Positions 24,989 to 33,860 of a stretch of DNA of 64,000 nucleotides are shown piece by piece. Under the pieces are notes generated by a model. It was not told the origin of the DNA. It saw only the letters and a list, made by a program, of their open reading frames with translations, and did no database searches. Positions within the stretch are counted from its first letter, which is position 1; each line of letters starts with the position of its first letter. Source of the DNA: Mycolicibacterium rhodesiae (GTDB taxonomy: Bacteria > Actinomycetota > Actinomycetes > Mycobacteriales > Mycobacteriaceae); the NCBI RefSeq assembly GCF_002086695.1, contig NZ_MVIH01000009.1, positions 124,001 through 188,000 of the forward strand, in the 5' to 3' direction. A program made the position numbers and the translations under genes.

Positions 24989-25762
24989 GTGACGCGCGTG
25001 CTTATGTCCGCCCGAGCTCGTGTCGTGGCCGCAGCATGCACCAGCGTCATGCTGGTTGTGTCGACGGTGACCAGTCCGCTTGTCCATGCCGCGCCGACCA
25101 GCATCGCCGGGATGATCGTGTTCCTCGATCCCGGCCACAACGGGGCCAACGATGCCTCAATGACCAAGCAGGTCCCGACCGGCCGGGGCGGCACCAAGGA
25201 CTGCCAGACGTCGGGCACCACCACCAACGACGGGTTCCCCGAACACACCTTCAACTGGGACACCGTGCTGCTGATCCGCCAGATGCTGAGCCAGCTCGGC
25301 GTACGCACCGCCATGTCCCGCGGTAACGACAACCAGGTGGCGGCGTGCGTCGACGAGCGTGCCGCGATGGCCAACGCGCTGCAGCCCAACGCCATCATCT
25401 CGATTCACGCCGACGGGGGTCCGGCCACCGGCCGGGGCTTCCACGTCAACTACTCCAACCCGCCGCTGAACCAGGCGCAGGCCGGGCCGTCGGTCCAGCT
25501 CGCCAGGACCATGCGCGACCAGATGGTCGCGGCCGGCATCCCGGCGGCGAACTACATCGGCTCGGACGGTCTCTACGGCCGCGCCGACCTCGCCGGGCTG
25601 AACCTCGCCCAGTACCCATCAGTGCTGGTGGAGTGCGGAAACATGAAGAATCCGGCGGACTCGGCACTGATGGAGAGCCCGGAGGGCCGCCAGAAATACG
25701 CTGCCGCCGTCGTTGCGGGCATCGCGGCGTTCCTGGCCACCCAGCCGGCGCGAGCCAGTTAG
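24989..25762 (+). CDS. ami1: Secreted zinc N-acetylmuramoyl-L-alanine amidase (Rv3717/Ami1)
   Basis: Cleaves the bond between muramic acid and the stem peptide during septal wall remodelling. The signal peptide covers about residues 1-33. The amidase_3 zinc ligands are His in LDPGHNG, Glu in FPEHTFNWD and His in SIHADGG. The catalytic Glu is in VLVECGNMKNPADS. There is no SH3b or peptidoglycan-binding domain, so it is the minimal catalytic type, as in M. tuberculosis. GTG at 24989 gives 257 residues. GTG at 24998 or ATG at 25004 would also keep the signal. Its end overlaps the convergent Rv3718c-like gene by 4 bp. Confidence 0.93.
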   Translation: MTRVLMSARARVVAAACTSVMLVVSTVTSPLVHAAPTSIAGMIVFLDPGHNGANDASMTKQVPTGRGGTKDCQTSGTTTNDGFPEHTFNWDTVLLIRQMLSQLGVRTAMSRGNDNQVAACVDERAAMANALQPNAIISIHADGGPATGRGFHVNYSNPPLNQAQAGPSVQLARTMRDQMVAAGIPAANYIGSDGLYGRADLAGLNLAQYPSVLVECGNMKNPADSALMESPEGRQKYAAAVVAGIAAFLATQPARAS

Positions 25763-26205
25763 GCCTTCCCGGCCTCGACGGTCTTCTTGAGGTTGCCCAG
25801 CAACTCGTCCTGAATCTTGCGCAGGCCCAGCGGTGCGAACGTCTTCTCGAAGAAGCCGCCGATGCCGCCTGCCCCTGTCCAGGTGGTCTTGAGGGTGACG
25901 CTGGAGCCGGGACCGGCGGGCGCGACGGTCCAATTGATCACCATCGACGAGTTGGCGTCCTTCTCGATGACGGTGTGGCCGGCGACGTCGACGACGGCCT
26001 GCACCTCACGCACCCGCGACTTGGTGGCCTGCAGCTTCCATTTGGCGACCGTGCCCTGACCCTGGCCGCCCTGCAGCACCTGGTACTCGCTGTACTGCGG
26101 CGAGAGGATCTTCGGGCGCACGTTCTGGTAGTCGGCGATCGCATCGAGCACGGCGGCCGGTTCGGCGTCGATCAAGATCGAACTTGCGGCGCTGACCTGT
26201 CCCAT
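25759..26205 (-). CDS. SRPBCC (START-like) lipid-binding-fold protein (Rv3718c)
   Basis: A 148-residue helix-grip protein of the polyketide cyclase / SRPBCC superfamily: the N-terminal ASSILIDAEPAAVLDAIADYQNVRPKIL block, beta strands GTVAKWKLQATKSRVREVQAVVD, and the C-terminal GGFFEKTFAPLGLRKIQDELLGNLKKTVE helix. The fold binds hydrophobic ligands in a central cavity. No substrate is known. It converges on the amidase gene and diverges from the FAD oxidase-methyltransferase pair. Confidence 0.85.
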   Translation of the reverse strand: MGQVSAASSILIDAEPAAVLDAIADYQNVRPKILSPQYSEYQVLQGGQGQGTVAKWKLQATKSRVREVQAVVDVAGHTVIEKDANSSMVINWTVAPAGPGSSVTLKTTWTGAGGIGGFFEKTFAPLGLRKIQDELLGNLKKTVEAGKA

Positions 26206-26295
26206 CAGGTGAAACTCCTCGGGTGACGGCGGATTGCGGTGTGATCCACCAGCCGTGCGGTCGCATCGGCTGTGGCTGCGGACTAGCGTAGTCGT

Positions 26296-27669
26296 GTGTC
26301 TGTTTCTGCAGCACTGTCAGCTCATGTCCAGGGCGTGGAGCGGCTTCTCGCCAGCTACCGCGCCATTCCGCCGAACGCACCCGTACGTCTGGCGAAACCC
26401 ACGTCCAACTTGTTCCGCGCGCGTGCCAAGAGCACCGCGCCAGGATTGGACACCTCCGGGCTCACCGACGTGATCTCTGTCGACCAGGCCGCCAGGACCG
26501 CCGACGTCGCCGGCATGTGCACCTACGAAGACCTGGTCGCCGCGACCCTGCCCTACGGTCTGTCCCCGCTGGTGGTTCCGCAGCTCAAGACCATCACCCT
26601 TGGCGGTGCGGTGACCGGACTGGGGATCGAGTCGGCGTCGTTCCGCAACGGTCTGCCGCACGAGTCCGTGATCGAGATGGACATCTTGACCGGCTCGGGT
26701 GACGTGGTCACCGCCAGCCGGGAGGCACATCCGGACCTGTTCCGGAGTTTCCCCAATTCCTATGGCACGCTTGGCTATTCGGTGCGCCTGAAGATCGAGC
26801 TGGAACCGGTCAAGCCGTTCGTCGCGCTCAAGCACCTGCGGTTCCATTCACTGCCCGACCTGGTGGTCGCGATGGACCGGATCATCGAGACCGGAGGATA
26901 CGACGGCACCCGGGTCGACTACCTGGACGGCGTGGTGTTCAGCGCCGACGAGAGCTACCTGTGCCTGGGCGTGCAGACTCCCAGCGCCGGCGCGGTCAGT
27001 GACTACACCGGACAAGACATCTACTACCGCTCGATCCAGCACGACAACGGTGTCAAGGACGACCGGCTGACCATTCACGACTACCTGTGGCGCTGGGACA
27101 CCGATTGGTTCTGGTGTTCGCGGGCGTTCGGCGCGCAGAACCCGAAGATCCGCCGGTGGTGGCCACGTCGTTATCGACGGAGCAGCTTCTACTGGAAGCT
27201 GATCGGCTACGACCAGAAGTTCAACATCGCCGACCGGATCGAGGCGCGGCACGGCCGTCCGCCGCTGGAGCGCGTGGTCCAGGACGTCGAGGTGCCGATC
27301 GAGCACTGCGAGGAATTCTTGAGGTGGTTCCTGGACGAAATACCCATCGAGCCGCTGTGGTTGTGCCCGCTTCGGCTGCGCGATCCGGCCGGCTGGCCGC
27401 TGTACCCGCTGCGCGCCGGCCACAGCTACGTCAACATCGGGTTCTGGTCCTCGGTCCCGATGGGGCCCACACCCGGCCACACGAACCGCCTGATAGAAGA
27501 GCAGATCGGCAAGCTCGATGGGCACAAGTCGCTGTACTCCGACGCTTTCTACAGTCGGGAGGAGTTTGACAATCTCTACGGTGGCGAAACCTATAAGACC
27601 GTAAAAAAGACCTACGATCCTGATTCACGGCTGCTGGACCTGTATGCAAAGGCGGTGCAACGACAATGA
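26296..27669 (+). CDS. FAD-linked oxidoreductase (Rv3719-like)
   Basis: A 457-residue flavoprotein of the FAD_binding_4 type (DHCR24/oxidase group). The FAD domain includes LAKPTSNLFR, VDQAARTADVAGMCTYEDLVAATLPYGLSPLVVPQLKTITLGGAVTGLGIESASFRNGLPHESV in parts, then the EMDILTGSGDVVTASREAHPDLFRSFPNSYGTLGYSVRLKIEL block. It overlaps the following methyltransferase gene by 4 bp (ATGA). Paired FAD reductase and cyclopropane-synthase-type methyltransferase genes in mycobacteria make 10-methyl branched fatty acids (TmsA/TmsB, BfaA/BfaB), so a similar lipid role is likely. TAGCGT at 26284-26289 suggests a leaderless start at the GTG. Confidence 0.85.
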   Translation: MSVSAALSAHVQGVERLLASYRAIPPNAPVRLAKPTSNLFRARAKSTAPGLDTSGLTDVISVDQAARTADVAGMCTYEDLVAATLPYGLSPLVVPQLKTITLGGAVTGLGIESASFRNGLPHESVIEMDILTGSGDVVTASREAHPDLFRSFPNSYGTLGYSVRLKIELEPVKPFVALKHLRFHSLPDLVVAMDRIIETGGYDGTRVDYLDGVVFSADESYLCLGVQTPSAGAVSDYTGQDIYYRSIQHDNGVKDDRLTIHDYLWRWDTDWFWCSRAFGAQNPKIRRWWPRRYRRSSFYWKLIGYDQKFNIADRIEARHGRPPLERVVQDVEVPIEHCEEFLRWFLDEIPIEPLWLCPLRLRDPAGWPLYPLRAGHSYVNIGFWSSVPMGPTPGHTNRLIEEQIGKLDGHKSLYSDAFYSREEFDNLYGGETYKTVKKTYDPDSRLLDLYAKAVQRQ

Positions 27670-28976
27670 CGATTTTTCGTGAGAACGAGGCGCATGCGCC
27701 CGGAAAGTTCAAACTGGCCGAGATCCTCGAGATCTTCACCGCGGGTGGAGAACTGCCGCTGAAGTTCACCGCTTACGACGGTAGCTCCGCGGGGCCCCAA
27801 GATGCCGAGCTGGGTCTGGATCTGCTCACCCCGCGGGGAACAACGTATCTGGCGACCGCACCGGGCGATCTGGGCCTGGCCCGCGCCTACGTGTCGGGCG
27901 ACCTCGAAATGCAGGGCGTACATCCTGGGGATCCGTACGACCTGCTGCGGGCGCTATCGCACCAGCTGGATTTCAAGCGACCGCCGGCGCGGGTACTGGT
28001 CGACATCGTGCGTTCGATCGGCATCGAGCATCTCAAGCCGATCGCCCCACCGCCGCAGGAAGCGCTGCCACGGTGGCGCCGGGTCGCCGAAGGCCTGCGA
28101 CACAGCAAGAAGCGTGACGCCGATGCCATCCACCACCACTACGACGTGTCAAACACGTTCTACGAGTGGGTCCTTGGGCCGTCGATGACGTACACGTGTG
28201 CCTGCTATCCCAGCGCGGACGCGACGCTGGAGGAAGCGCAGGAGAACAAGTACCGGCTGGTGTTCGAGAAGCTGAAGCTCAAGCCCGGCGATCGTCTGCT
28301 CGACGTCGGCTGTGGGTGGGGTGGCATGGTGCGCTACGCGGCGAAGCATGGCGTGAAGGCGATCGGTGTGACGCTGTCCCGTGAGCAGGCCGCCTGGGCG
28401 CAGAAGGCCATTGCCGAGCAGGGCCTGGCCGACCTGGCCGAGGTCCGCCACAGCGACTACCGCGACGTGCTCGAGAGCGGCTTCGACGCGGTGTCGTCGA
28501 TCGGCTTGACGGAGCACATCGGGGTGGCCAACTATCCGGCGTACTTCGGCTTCTTGAGGAGCAAGCTCCGCGTCGGCGGTCTGCTGCTCAACCACTGCAT
28601 CACCCGCCCCGACAACAAAGCCACTACCACTGGCGGATTCATCGACCGCTATGTCTTCCCCGACGGGGAGCTGACCGGCTCGGGCCGCATCATCACCGAA
28701 GCCCAGGACGCCGGCCTGGAGGTGCTGCACGAGGAGAACCTTCGCCACCACTACGCGATGACGTTGCGCGATTGGTGCCGCAACCTCGTCGAGCACTGGG
28801 ACGAGGCCGTCGACGAAGTCGGACTGGCCACTGCCAAGGTGTGGGGCCTGTACATGGCCGGATCGCGACTCGGCTTCGAGACCAATGTCGTTCAGCTGCA
28901 CCAGGTTCTGGCCGTCAAGCTCGACGAGAAGGGCGGCGACGCCGGGTTGCCGTTGCGCCCGTGGTGGACGCCCTGA
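27666..28976 (+). CDS. Cyclopropane-fatty-acid-synthase-like SAM methyltransferase (Rv3720-like)
   Basis: A 436-residue protein with an N-terminal extension (about 1-120, FTAGGELPLKFTAYDG ... GLARAYVSGDLEMQGVHPGDPYDLL) and a SAM-dependent methyltransferase core: AIHHHYDVSNTFYEWVLGPSMTYTCACYP, LLDVGCGWGGMVRYAAKHGVKAIGVTLS (SAM motif I) and VSSIGLTEHIGVANYPAYFGFL. These motifs define the CFA/mycolic-acid methyltransferase family, which methylates unsaturated acyl chains. Co-translation with the FAD oxidoreductase points to a methylene-transfer-then-reduction pathway. The exact acyl substrate is unknown. Confidence 0.88.
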   Translation: MTIFRENEAHAPGKFKLAEILEIFTAGGELPLKFTAYDGSSAGPQDAELGLDLLTPRGTTYLATAPGDLGLARAYVSGDLEMQGVHPGDPYDLLRALSHQLDFKRPPARVLVDIVRSIGIEHLKPIAPPPQEALPRWRRVAEGLRHSKKRDADAIHHHYDVSNTFYEWVLGPSMTYTCACYPSADATLEEAQENKYRLVFEKLKLKPGDRLLDVGCGWGGMVRYAAKHGVKAIGVTLSREQAAWAQKAIAEQGLADLAEVRHSDYRDVLESGFDAVSSIGLTEHIGVANYPAYFGFLRSKLRVGGLLLNHCITRPDNKATTTGGFIDRYVFPDGELTGSGRIITEAQDAGLEVLHEENLRHHYAMTLRDWCRNLVEHWDEAVDEVGLATAKVWGLYMAGSRLGFETNVVQLHQVLAVKLDEKGGDAGLPLRPWWTP

Positions 28977-28983
28977 ACCGCTT

Positions 28984-29355
28984 CTAGACCGCCGATCCGG
29001 GAAGCTGACCGCATCGATTCTTGATGTCCAGCAACGGTTGTCGAATTCCGGTGATGTCGGCGGCGGTCTGCGGATTGGCGGCCATGTACGCCTTGACCCG
29101 CTGAAGTACCTGCGCCCGGGGAACACCGGCGAGGCTGGTGAAGAACGCGTTCACGTCGGGATGGGTGAACAGGTACGCCGACGTCGCGGCCTGCACACCC
29201 ATTCGCACCCCTTCCAGGTCGGCGGCGGTGCAGTTCGGTGGTGGCGGCGGCGCATCGGGATCTGCTGCTGCAGAGGGAAGTTGGCCGAACAACGCCACTG
29301 CGAGGGCGCCGCATGCAACGAGCGTCGCCGCGGTTCGACGAAAGTCGAGGATCAT
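28984..29355 (-). CDS. Secreted haemophore-like protein
   Basis: A 123-residue exported protein starting at the ATG 29353-29355 (MILDFRRTAATL), with a signal peptide ending AAADPDAPPPPP. The mature part has two cysteines (NCTAADLEG and NRCGQLPG, probably one disulphide) and the helical YLFTHPDVNAFFTSLAGVPRAQVLQRVKAYMAANPQ region typical of the mycobacterial haemophore-like domain (Rv0203 group). Some members bind haem. Haem binding here is not shown. It lies between the methyltransferase gene and dnaX. Confidence 0.72.
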   Translation of the reverse strand: MILDFRRTAATLVACGALAVALFGQLPSAAADPDAPPPPPNCTAADLEGVRMGVQAATSAYLFTHPDVNAFFTSLAGVPRAQVLQRVKAYMAANPQTAADITGIRQPLLDIKNRCGQLPGSAV

Positions 29356-29438
29356 GCACCGACGGTAAAGGTGCTGACGCACAAGCGCTTCACAGCACAG
29401 CAGATCCACAGCGGACCACGAGACCGCGCACAGAACTG

Positions 29439-31358
29439 CTAGCCGTCGATCTTGCGGGCGCCCAACTCGGTTTGCAGTAGTTCGAGCGCCACTTCCTCCG
29501 GGTCGCGTCGCGGCGCCGCGTCCTCGTCGTCGCGGCCGACCTCGGCGATCATGCTGTCCTCTTCGGCCCGCTGGCGATCGACAGGGTCGGGCTCGGGTTC
29601 CGGTGGTAATGGCTCGGCTTCGCGCACCGGCTCACCGATGCCGACCTCGCAGCGCACCCGCCAGTCCACGCCGAGCGCATCCTTGAGCGCGTCGCGGATG
29701 ACGTCGGCATTGCGCTGCTCGCACAACCGCTTGGCCAGCGGCGCCGACTCGTGGCCGAGGATCAGCGTGTTGTTCTCGACCGCCCGCACGATCGCACCGG
29801 CCAGCATCACCTCCGTGGTGCGGCTGCGCTGCCGAACCTTCTCTCGCACCGTCGTCCACATCGTGCGCACCGCGGCCGCACCCGGCTCGCCCGCAGTGGC
29901 GGGGGCCGGTGCGGCCGCGGGTTCGGTGGCCGGCGGCGGCGGTGTGGCCTCCGGTACCGGGTCGGGCTTGGCGACGGGTTCGGGCCGCGCAACCGGCTCC
30001 GGCGGCGCGATCGGCTCCGGCCTGGCAATCGGCTCAGGCGCGGGCCGCGGAGCCGGGGGCTCGGGTGCCGCGGGCGCAGCAGGCGCCGACGCTGCTGCCG
30101 GCTCGGGCGCTGGCGCGGGCTGCTGCGTCTTGCGCACATACTGCTTGGCCGGCGCCGCCGCCGGTGCACCAGAATTCAATCCGGCCTCACCCGCCGGGAT
30201 CGTGATCTCCATCCGGGTCTCGATACGTTCGATCCGCTGCAGCAGCGCCGACTCGGTGTCGCTGGCCGACGGCAACAGAAGCCGGGCGCAGACCACCTCC
30301 AGCAGCAACCGTGGTGCCGTCGCGCCGCGCATCTCCCCCAGCCCCGCGTGCACCACCTCGGCGTAGCGGGTCAGCGTCGCGGGCCCGATCTTGGTGGCCT
30401 GCTCGCGCATCCGCTCCAGCACGTCGTCGGGGGCGTCGACCACACCGCGGGTGGCAGCGTCCGGAACCGCTTGCAGCACAATCAAATCGCGGAACCGCTC
30501 GAGCAGGTCGACGGCGAAGCGGCGCGGATCATGTCCGGCGTCGATCACCGACTCCACCGCACCGAACAGTGCCGCGGCATCGCCTGCGGCCAGCGAGTCG
30601 ACAGCGTCATCGATCAAGGCCACGTCGGTGGCGCCCAGAAGCGCGAGCGCGCGCTGATAGTGCACGCGGTTGCCTTCGGCGCCGGCCAGCAGCTGGTCCA
30701 GGACGCTCAGCGTGTCGCGGGGAGAACCGCCGCCGGCCCGGATGACGAGCGGATACACCGCGTCGTCGACGGTGACGCTCTCCGAGGCGATGATCTTCTC
30801 GATCAACGCGCGCATGGTCTTCGGGGCCAGCAGCCGGAACGGGTAGTGATGGGTGCGCGACCGGATCGTCGGCAGCACCTTCTCCGGTTCGGTGGTGGCG
30901 AACACGAAGATCAGGTGCTCGGGCGGCTCCTCGACAATCTTGAGCAACGCGTTGAAGCCGGCGGTGGTGACCATGTGCGCTTCGTCGACGATGAAGATGC
31001 GGTAGCGCGACTGAGCGGGCGCATAGAACGCCCGATCGCGCAGTTCGCGGGTGTCATCCACACCGCCGTGGCTGGCGGCGTCGAGTTCGACCACGTCGAC
31101 GTTGCCCGGGCCGTTGGGGGCCAGCGCCACGCACGAATCGCACACCCCGCACGGGGTCGGCGTCGGACCCTGTTCACAGTTCAGCGAGCGGGCGAGGATG
31201 CGCGCCGAGGACGTTTTGCCGCAACCACGCGGACCGGAGAACAGGTAGGCGTGGTTGATCCGATGCGCCGACAGCGCGGTCGACAGCGGTTCGGTGACGT
31301 GCTCCTGGCCCACCACCTCGGCGAAGGTTGCCGGCCGGTACTTGCGGTAGAGCGCCAC
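29439..31358 (-). CDS. dnaX: DNA polymerase III subunit gamma/tau
   Basis: The clamp-loader ATPase, 639 residues, GTG start. It has YRKYRPATFAEVVGQEHV, Walker A SGPRGCGKTSSARILARSL (about 42-60), a four-cysteine zinc module with CEQGPTPTPCGVCDSC, Walker B IFIVDEAHMVTTAGFNALLK, sensor FATTEPEKVLPTIRSR and the domain III helices. Residues about 405-500 are a Pro/Ala/Glu-rich linker with PEPIARPEPIAPPEPVARPEP repeats in short units. The C-terminal tau-like domain binds the polymerase. No slippery A-run suggesting a frameshifted gamma form was seen. Confidence 0.96.
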   Translation of the reverse strand: MALYRKYRPATFAEVVGQEHVTEPLSTALSAHRINHAYLFSGPRGCGKTSSARILARSLNCEQGPTPTPCGVCDSCVALAPNGPGNVDVVELDAASHGGVDDTRELRDRAFYAPAQSRYRIFIVDEAHMVTTAGFNALLKIVEEPPEHLIFVFATTEPEKVLPTIRSRTHHYPFRLLAPKTMRALIEKIIASESVTVDDAVYPLVIRAGGGSPRDTLSVLDQLLAGAEGNRVHYQRALALLGATDVALIDDAVDSLAAGDAAALFGAVESVIDAGHDPRRFAVDLLERFRDLIVLQAVPDAATRGVVDAPDDVLERMREQATKIGPATLTRYAEVVHAGLGEMRGATAPRLLLEVVCARLLLPSASDTESALLQRIERIETRMEITIPAGEAGLNSGAPAAAPAKQYVRKTQQPAPAPEPAAASAPAAPAAPEPPAPRPAPEPIARPEPIAPPEPVARPEPVAKPDPVPEATPPPPATEPAAAPAPATAGEPGAAAVRTMWTTVREKVRQRSRTTEVMLAGAIVRAVENNTLILGHESAPLAKRLCEQRNADVIRDALKDALGVDWRVRCEVGIGEPVREAEPLPPEPEPDPVDRQRAEEDSMIAEVGRDDEDAAPRRDPEEVALELLQTELGARKIDG

Positions 31359-31367
31359 GGGTGAAGG

Positions 31368-32666
31368 CTACCGACCGTCGGTGACAGCCGCGGACCCCAG
31401 CATGGACTCGGTGGCCGCCAGCAACGCGCAGGTGGCCAGGCCGTCGATCGCGTCGGTCAAATCCGACACCGGCGGGAACGTCGGCGCGATCCGAATGTTC
31501 TTGTCGTCCGGATCTTTTCGATAGGGGAACGACGCACCCGCCTCGGTGACCGCAATGCCGGCGTCCTTGGCCAGCGCGACGGTCTTCTTGGCTGTTCCGG
31601 GCAGCACATCGAGGCTGATGAAGTAGCCGCCCTTGGGCTCGGTCCACGACGCGACCTTCGAGTCGGTGAGTCGCTTGTCCAGGATGTCCAGGGCGAGCGC
31701 GAACTTCGGCGCCAGCAGTTGCTGGTGGCGCTGCATGTGCAGCCGCACACCGTCGGCATCTTTGAAGAACAGCAGGTGCCGCAGGTGGTTCACCTTGTCC
31801 GGGCCGATCGACTTCTTGCCGGCGTACTGCAGATACCAGGCGATGTTGCCCAGCGAGCCGCCGAAGAAGCTCACCCCTGCCCCCGCGAAGGTGATCTTCG
31901 AGGTGGAGGCGAAGACATAGGGCCGGTGCGGATTACCCGCCTTGTCGGCCAGGCCCAGGATGTCGACCTGTCGCGGGAAGTCCAGCGTCAACGTGTGCAC
32001 GGCGTAGGCGTTGTCCCAGAACAACCGGAAATCCGGTGCGGCGGTGCGCATTTGCACCAGCCTGCGGACCACCTCCCACGAGTAGGTGGTGCCGGTCGGA
32101 TTGGAGAACACCGGTACGCACCACATGCCCTTGATGGCGGGGTCGGCAGCGACGAGCTCTTCGATGAGGTCGACGTCGGGGCCGTCCTCATTCATCGGCA
32201 CGCTGATCATCTCGATGCCGTAGCTCTCGGTGATCGCGAAGTGCCGGTCGTATCCCGGAGCCGGGCAGAGGAACTTGATCACCGGCTCCTGACTCCAGGG
32301 CCGCGGTGAGTCGACGCCCCCGTGCAGCAGCGAGAACACCACGATGTCGTGCATCAGCTCAAGGCTGGCGTTGTTACCGGCGATCAGATTGGGCACCGGG
32401 ATGCCGAGGAGGTCGCTGAAGATCGATCGCAGACCGGGCAGTCCATGCAGGCCGCCGTAGTTACGGGTGTCGGTGCCATCCTCGTCGCGGTACTGCTCAC
32501 CGGGGAGGCTCAGCAGCGCGTTGGACAGGTCCAGCTGCTCGGCCGACGGTTTGCCCCGGGTGAGGTCCAACGACAGCTTTTTGGCCTGCAGGTCGGCGTA
32601 GTTCTGCCGCTGCAATTCATGCTGGGCTCGCAACTCATCGGGGCCCAGGGAGTGGAACGACACCAT
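31368..32666 (-). CDS. aspT: Aspartate aminotransferase (Rv3722c type)
   Basis: A 432-residue PLP-dependent aminotransferase of the class I MocR-like group. It has MVSFHSLGPDELRAQHELQRQNYADLQAKKL, GGLHGLPGLRSIFSDLLGIPV, WCVPVFSNPTGTTYSWEVVRRL and the PLP-lysine region VFASTSKITFAGAGVSFFGGS. Rv3722c was shown to be the main aspartate aminotransferase of M. tuberculosis, so this protein should move amino groups from glutamate to oxaloacetate. It lies 9 bp upstream of dnaX on the same strand, and the SRP RNA gene precedes it. Confidence 0.9.
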   Translation of the reverse strand: MVSFHSLGPDELRAQHELQRQNYADLQAKKLSLDLTRGKPSAEQLDLSNALLSLPGEQYRDEDGTDTRNYGGLHGLPGLRSIFSDLLGIPVPNLIAGNNASLELMHDIVVFSLLHGGVDSPRPWSQEPVIKFLCPAPGYDRHFAITESYGIEMISVPMNEDGPDVDLIEELVAADPAIKGMWCVPVFSNPTGTTYSWEVVRRLVQMRTAAPDFRLFWDNAYAVHTLTLDFPRQVDILGLADKAGNPHRPYVFASTSKITFAGAGVSFFGGSLGNIAWYLQYAGKKSIGPDKVNHLRHLLFFKDADGVRLHMQRHQQLLAPKFALALDILDKRLTDSKVASWTEPKGGYFISLDVLPGTAKKTVALAKDAGIAVTEAGASFPYRKDPDDKNIRIAPTFPPVSDLTDAIDGLATCALLAATESMLGSAAVTDGR

Positions 32667-32682
32667 GCGCCTTTCACGAAGG

Positions 32683-32768
32683 GGACCCCGCGCACCCGCC
32701 AGAGCCCATTGACCCTTGCTGCCTTCCGGCCCTGGGGGAGTTCACAGGATAGACGCCGCGCGGGGTCC
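32683..32768 (-). ncRNA. ffs: 4.5S / signal recognition particle RNA
   Basis: On the minus strand the conserved SRP apical loop reads CCAGGGCCGGAAGGCAGCAA, the binding site for Ffh. The ends GGACCCCGCGC and GCGCGGGGTCC are exact complements that close the helix. The size, about 86 nt, is that of the short bacterial SRP RNA. The same gene sits between Rv3722c and tRNA-Ser in M. tuberculosis. The ends are set by the pairing and may be off by a few bases. Confidence 0.9.
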
Positions 32769-32877
32769 GTGGCGAGTGTAATACCTGCCGAGAGGTGGCC
32801 CGCCGGCGGAGGCAGCAAGACAAGGTGAGCCAGGCAGCCGGGGCGAGGCGCTTCCCGAGTCCGCTACCATTGCCGAC

Positions 32878-32963
32878 GGAGGATTCGCCTAGTGGCCTAT
32901 GGCGCTCGCCTGGAACGCGGGTTGGGTTAACAGCCCTCAGGGGTTCAAATCCCCTATCCTCCG
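32878..32963 (+). tRNA. tRNA-Ser(GGA)
   Basis: A class II tRNA with acceptor stem GGAGGAT / ATCCTCC, D-arm GCCTAGTGGCCTATGGC, anticodon loop CTGGAAC giving anticodon GGA (UCC and UCU codons), a long variable arm (GGTTGGGTTAACAGCCC) and T-arm GGGGTTCAAATCCCC. The long variable arm confirms serine. The 3' CCA is not encoded and must be added by the nucleotidyltransferase. Confidence 0.97.
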
Positions 32964-32970
32964 CACCTGA

Positions 32971-33019
32971 TCCGAGGTGCGATCGGGGGGTCACAACGCC
33001 TGATCGCACCTCGGATTTT
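32971..33019 (+). terminator. Intrinsic terminator after tRNA-Ser
   Basis: A perfect 14-bp inverted repeat (32971-32984 with 33002-33015), then TTTT. This is one of the few places in the window with both a strong stem and a T-run. It lies 8 bp after the tRNA and ends 16 bp before the lucA start. Confidence 0.85.
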
Positions 33020-33034
33020 GACTTGAGGAGGGGT

Positions 33035-33799
33035 ATGGGGCGCGTTACCGCGACTGCACTGCAGCTGCTGCTGTGGGTGCTGGCCGGAGCTCTGTACTTC
33101 TTGTTCGTGCTTCCCCGGTGGTGGGAGCTCATGGGCGACACCACCCACACGCTGGGCACTGTTGCGCGCATCGTCACCGGCGTCCTGATCGCGCTGGCCG
33201 CGCTGCCGGTGTTGCTGACCCTGCTGCGCAGCCGCAAGCCCGAGGCAGGCACTCCGCAGCTGGCACTGCGCTTGCGGCTGTGGTCGGTGATCCTGCACGT
33301 GCTGGCCGGCGTGCTGATCGTCGGGACCGCGGTCGCCGAGATCTGGATCAGCCTCGACAAGGGCGGCCCGTGGCTGTTCGGCATCTACGGCGCGGCCGCC
33401 GCGATCGCGGTCCTCGCGCTGCTCTCCTTCCAGCTGGCCTACACCGCCGAACTGCCGCCCAAGCCGGCGAAGCCGAAGAAAGAGAAGAAGGTCAAGAAGA
33501 AGCGCGGCAAGGCGGCCGACGACGCAGAGGAAACCACCGAGGTCACCGAAGCTGCCGAGGCCACCGAGGCTGCCGACTCCGCGACGTCCGAGGACAGCAG
33601 CGAACCGGCCGTCGAGGACGAACAGCCGGCCGAAGTGTCGGCCGATGCCTCTGCGGAGGCCGAGCCCGAGGTCGAACCGGCGCCCGCTGACGGCGTCGAC
33701 TCCGAGCCTGCCGGTGCGCTGCGGAACAAGCGCCCGACCGGCAAGACGAACCATCGCCTGCGCCGGCGCAACCGCACCAACATCGCGGTCGACGAGTAG
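33035..33799 (+). CDS. lucA: Four-helix membrane protein LucA (Rv3723)
   Basis: A 254-residue protein with four membrane helices (about 5-25, 42-64, 80-104, 110-132), a strongly basic Lys-rich patch (PKPAKPKKEKKVKKKRG) and a long acidic Ala/Glu/Thr-rich tail ending basic again (LRRRNRTNIAVDE). Position directly after tRNA-Ser and overall design match Rv3723. In M. tuberculosis, LucA stabilises the Mce1 and Mce4 importers and is needed for fatty acid and cholesterol uptake. The start is ATG at 33035 with GAGGAGG just upstream. Any reading across the tRNA is an artefact. Confidence 0.85.
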   Translation: MGRVTATALQLLLWVLAGALYFLFVLPRWWELMGDTTHTLGTVARIVTGVLIALAALPVLLTLLRSRKPEAGTPQLALRLRLWSVILHVLAGVLIVGTAVAEIWISLDKGGPWLFGIYGAAAAIAVLALLSFQLAYTAELPPKPAKPKKEKKVKKKRGKAADDAEETTEVTEAAEATEAADSATSEDSSEPAVEDEQPAEVSADASAEAEPEVEPAPADGVDSEPAGALRNKRPTGKTNHRLRRRNRTNIAVDE

Positions 33800-33860
33800 A
33801 CGACTGTCAAGTTCACCTAAACAACCGTCTGATCTGCGCAGCTGACCCTATGCTGAGCGA

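Noticed and set aside
29439..31358. Programmed frameshift in dnaX giving a gamma form
   Set aside because: No slippery A-run was found in the linker region.
29751..31364. Plus-strand frame of 537 codons opposite dnaX
   Set aside because: Arg/Gly/His-rich shadow of dnaX.
32795..33034. Upstream extension of the lucA frame
   Set aside because: It would run through tRNA-Ser and a terminator; ATG 33035 with GAGGAGG is the real start.
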